DNA from: Lachnospiraceae bacterium
GTDB lineage: Bacteria; Bacillota; Clostridia; Lachnospirales; Lachnospiraceae
Direction: 5' to 3'
NCBI GenBank assembly: GCA_017483735.1
Contig: JAFUVF010000059.1
Span: 1-62,537 of the forward strand
DNA length: 62,537 nt
This document shows, piece by piece, positions 60,990-62,537 of this stretch (position 1 is its first letter; each line of letters starts with the position of its first letter). The notes beneath the pieces are model-generated. The model did no database searches and was not told where the DNA came from. It worked only from the letters and a program-made list of their open reading frames with translations. The position numbers and the translations under genes are program-made.

Positions 60990-61454
60990 CTACAGATCCA
61001 TCGGCATATCCCAGAATTCAATTATTTCCTTCATTTTTGATAATACCAGATAGAATATCTCTTCAGTGACAGCCTCACTCCAAAGCGTAGCCTTGGTGCG
61101 TCCGCCCAGCACATATTTTGAGAGAATGCCTCTTAGAGAATCCCACTCCCTGTAGGTAGCGCCCACGATAAAGCGTCTCTCATCATCATGAGTCCTTAGG
61201 CCTTTTCTGGTATAGACATACGGATAATTCCTGTCCATGATAGGACTTTTTGAAGCTTCCTTCACGAAGCTCATAAGTGTGGAATCATATACGGGAAAAC
61301 TAAGAGAGTTGTCAGAAAGCCCGTTCCCGTCATATTGGGTACTGCCTCCGGACTCCCTGTTTTTTGAAAGCCAGGACAGATACTTTAATAATGGCATGAG
61401 AATCGCCTTATTTTCCAACATTTTCTCACGCAGATATTCTGAATCTTTTTCCAA
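60990..61454 (-). CDS. Hypothetical protein
   Basis: This protein has 154 residues. The frame opens with TTG at 61454, ten bases after GGAGG; an ATG eleven codons in is an alternative. It is mixed alpha/beta, with YVYTRKGLRTHDDERRFI and ILSKYVLGGRTKATLW as the most conserved-looking stretches. No domain is recognised and no membrane segment seen. It precedes the TetR and purL genes on the same strand. Confidence 0.65.
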   Translation of the reverse strand: MEKDSEYLREKMLENKAILMPLLKYLSWLSKNRESGGSTQYDGNGLSDNSLSFPVYDSTLMSFVKEASKSPIMDRNYPYVYTRKGLRTHDDERRFIVGATYREWDSLRGILSKYVLGGRTKATLWSEAVTEEIFYLVLSKMKEIIEFWDMPMDL

Positions 61455-61569
61455 AATTATGCTCCCTCCGATTTTCCGAACAAAAATGACACATATGTAA
61501 TATTTATTCTAGCATATTTTGGGAAAATGTACAGCTACTAGATGTGGTGGTGCAGTAGAGATAAAGGCA

Positions 61570-61959
61570 CTACTCATTTATCGTGCGGGTCTCGTTCCCC
61601 GATTCGCTTTTCATTTTCTTTATATATGGCTCAGGATCTTCTTCCATTTTAAGCATCGTATCTAGCGACTCTAAAAGCAGTCTCTCCCTGTGGTAGCGGT
61701 TCATCTCATCCCTGTCCATATACGCCTTGAAGTGGTCCACCTGCCACACCACTATATCCATAAGAGTAAAGCCCGCCACCCTGTACTCTCCGAGGAAATT
61801 ATTGTAATCGTGGAAATATGCAAGCTCCCTCAATACGCCGTTGGACTTTTCAATGCGGCTCCACAGAGCCTCCCCGTATTCTTCGCTAAAGCCTGCAGCC
61901 CTGCTTATTTCTGCTATATAATTTTTAAGCGTTTCAAGCGCTTTTTCAAGCTCTGTCAT
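61570..61959 (-). CDS. Hypothetical helical protein
   Basis: This protein has 129 residues; the start at 61959 is chosen for AAGGAGG. It is strongly helical and charged, with aromatic positions (YFHDYNNFLGEYRVAGFTLMD, read in parts: FHDYNNFLG, AGFTLMDIVVW). It resembles small hypothetical proteins of Lachnospiraceae. No function can be given. It is first in the minus-strand run leading to purL. Confidence 0.65.
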   Translation of the reverse strand: MTELEKALETLKNYIAEISRAAGFSEEYGEALWSRIEKSNGVLRELAYFHDYNNFLGEYRVAGFTLMDIVVWQVDHFKAYMDRDEMNRYHRERLLLESLDTMLKMEEDPEPYIKKMKSESGNETRTINE

Positions 61960-62026
61960 AGTATCCTCCTTCAAAAGCATACAATACTTTACAATACTTT
62001 GAACCAGACTTTGAATTTAATTTCAC

Positions 62027-62055
62027 TTGACAAATCTCTTCAAAGCCATTAGAAT
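62027..62055 (+). promoter_or_regulatory. Promoter of tRNA-Trp
   Basis: TTGACA (62027-62032) and TAGAAT (62050-62055) have a 17-base spacer, 33 bases before the tRNA. Confidence 0.8.
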
Positions 62056-62087
62056 ATGGCAAGTGATGTGTCACACACCATATACAA

Positions 62088-62158
62088 AGGGGAATAGTAC
62101 AATGGTAGTGCGGCGGTCTCCAAAACCGTTAATGGGGGTTCGATCCCCTCTTCCCCTG
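62088..62158 (+). tRNA. tRNA-Trp (CCA)
   Basis: This 71-base cloverleaf has acceptor AGGGGAA/TTCCCCT with discriminator G, D-loop with AATGGTAG, anticodon arm CGGTCTCCAAAACCG (anticodon CCA) and T-arm GGGGGTTCGATCCCC. The 3' CCA is not encoded. Confidence 0.93.
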
Positions 62159-62537
62159 TTTCCTTTTATTCAATTTTAAGCAGATTTCATTATATGCTAT
62201 TTTTATGGCATTGTCGACAGGATATTTACAGACACATTCCGACAGCTTTTATCTTTTATCAATTTTTTTACTATACTTTTCAGACAATTTATGCTAATAT
62301 ATTTTCGGTTGGATTTATTTGGGGGAGAAGGTCTGTATTGGGGCTACAGTCTTTTTTTGCTAATCTTTTGCATTATAGATTCTCTCCTTATATTCATGGT
62401 AGTGTCAACTTTGACACCCCCTTTTTTATATAAAACCTTTATTTATTGGGAGTTCAAAAAGAAATGAGCATTGACCTCCCTTTTGGTATAATGTCATTTG
62501 CGACAACAACCTTATACAAAAGATTGGAAAATGCTCA
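62159..62537. other. AT-rich right end without a supported gene
   Basis: No convincing gene is present here. A frame at 62194-62433 has no ribosome site and an aromatic-rich random look. Seen are a palindrome GTGTCAA-CT-TTGACAC (62402-62417), a TATAAT box at 62487-62492, and an eight-base inverted repeat TGAGCATT (62465-62472)/AATGCTCA (62530-62537). This could be the regulatory edge of a gene or mobile element starting beyond the window. Confidence 0.5.

Noticed and set aside
62194..62433. 79-codon frame at the right end
   Set aside because: No ribosome site, aromatic-rich random composition and no recognisable motif.

Overview
The window looks like a chromosomal segment of a Gram-positive anaerobe of the class Clostridia, most likely a Lachnospiraceae. 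The reasons are: AGGAGG-type ribosome sites throughout, a class B sortase with an SPKTG-type wall substrate, a LoaP-type NusG paralog, QueH, a pyrophosphate-type phosphofructokinase, AT-leaning composition with many ATA isoleucine codons, and no outer-membrane genes. Genus cannot be settled from the sequence alone.

Layout. 1-1.9 kb: a broken PIN toxin-antitoxin pair and a three-gene cassette with a retropepsin-like protease. 1.9-9.7 kb (minus strand): an exopolysaccharide and cell-surface operon (CpsB phosphatase, Wzz, CpsD tyrosine kinase, LCP protein, SPKTG-anchored protein, priming sugar transferase, LoaP, sortase B) behind a promoter with TAGTCAC operators, with a small XRE gene divergent from it. 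9.9-12 kb: a PatB/MalY lyase and a DUF3737 beta-helix protein. 12-28.3 kb (minus strand): two large sulfur operons. 28.3-32.1 kb: an XRE regulator and a signalling pair (7TM-PAS protein and a 7TM-GGDEF-EAL protein with an in-frame amber codon). 32.2-39.6 kb: a second sulfur island with a family 2A encapsulin and its cysteine desulfurase cargo. 39.7-49.8 kb: phosphofructokinase, tRNA-Met, tRNA-Val, and a carAB-queH-membrane protein-argS operon. 50-51.1 kb: AlaX. 51.1-62 kb (minus strand): two unknown genes, a TetR regulator, purL and a multistep phosphorelay ending in an EAL/HDOD protein. 62.1 kb: tRNA-Trp.

How the sulfur genes fit together. The upstream operon (28.06-20.73 kb) encodes an SsuABC-type sulfonate importer and four enzymes (threonine-synthase-like PLP enzyme, iron-type dehydrogenase, ComC-like dehydrogenase, aminotransferase) that could interconvert C3 sulfonates and release sulfite. 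The next operon (20.66-12.00 kb) encodes YezD, a YeiH-type anion permease, a short siroheme sulfite reductase, TusA, and a sulfur-carrier route to homocysteine (HcyS-like carrier, E1-like activator, JAMM protease, MetY). The encapsulin island encodes a ThiS-ThiF-rhodanese fusion, the shell protein and a desulfurase with a long N-terminal cargo extension; a PLP kinase, a PLP-homeostasis protein and a rhodanese-TusA-DsrE fusion lie beside it. All three operons start from promoters of the same design, with TTCCTAT (TCCTATAGGA at the two complete sites) placed in a 17-bp spacer between TTGACA and the -10 box. This strongly suggests one sulfur-responsive repressor (CymR/Rrf2-like by motif) and one regulon joining sulfonate scavenging, thiocarboxylate-dependent methionine synthesis and encapsulated sulfur storage.
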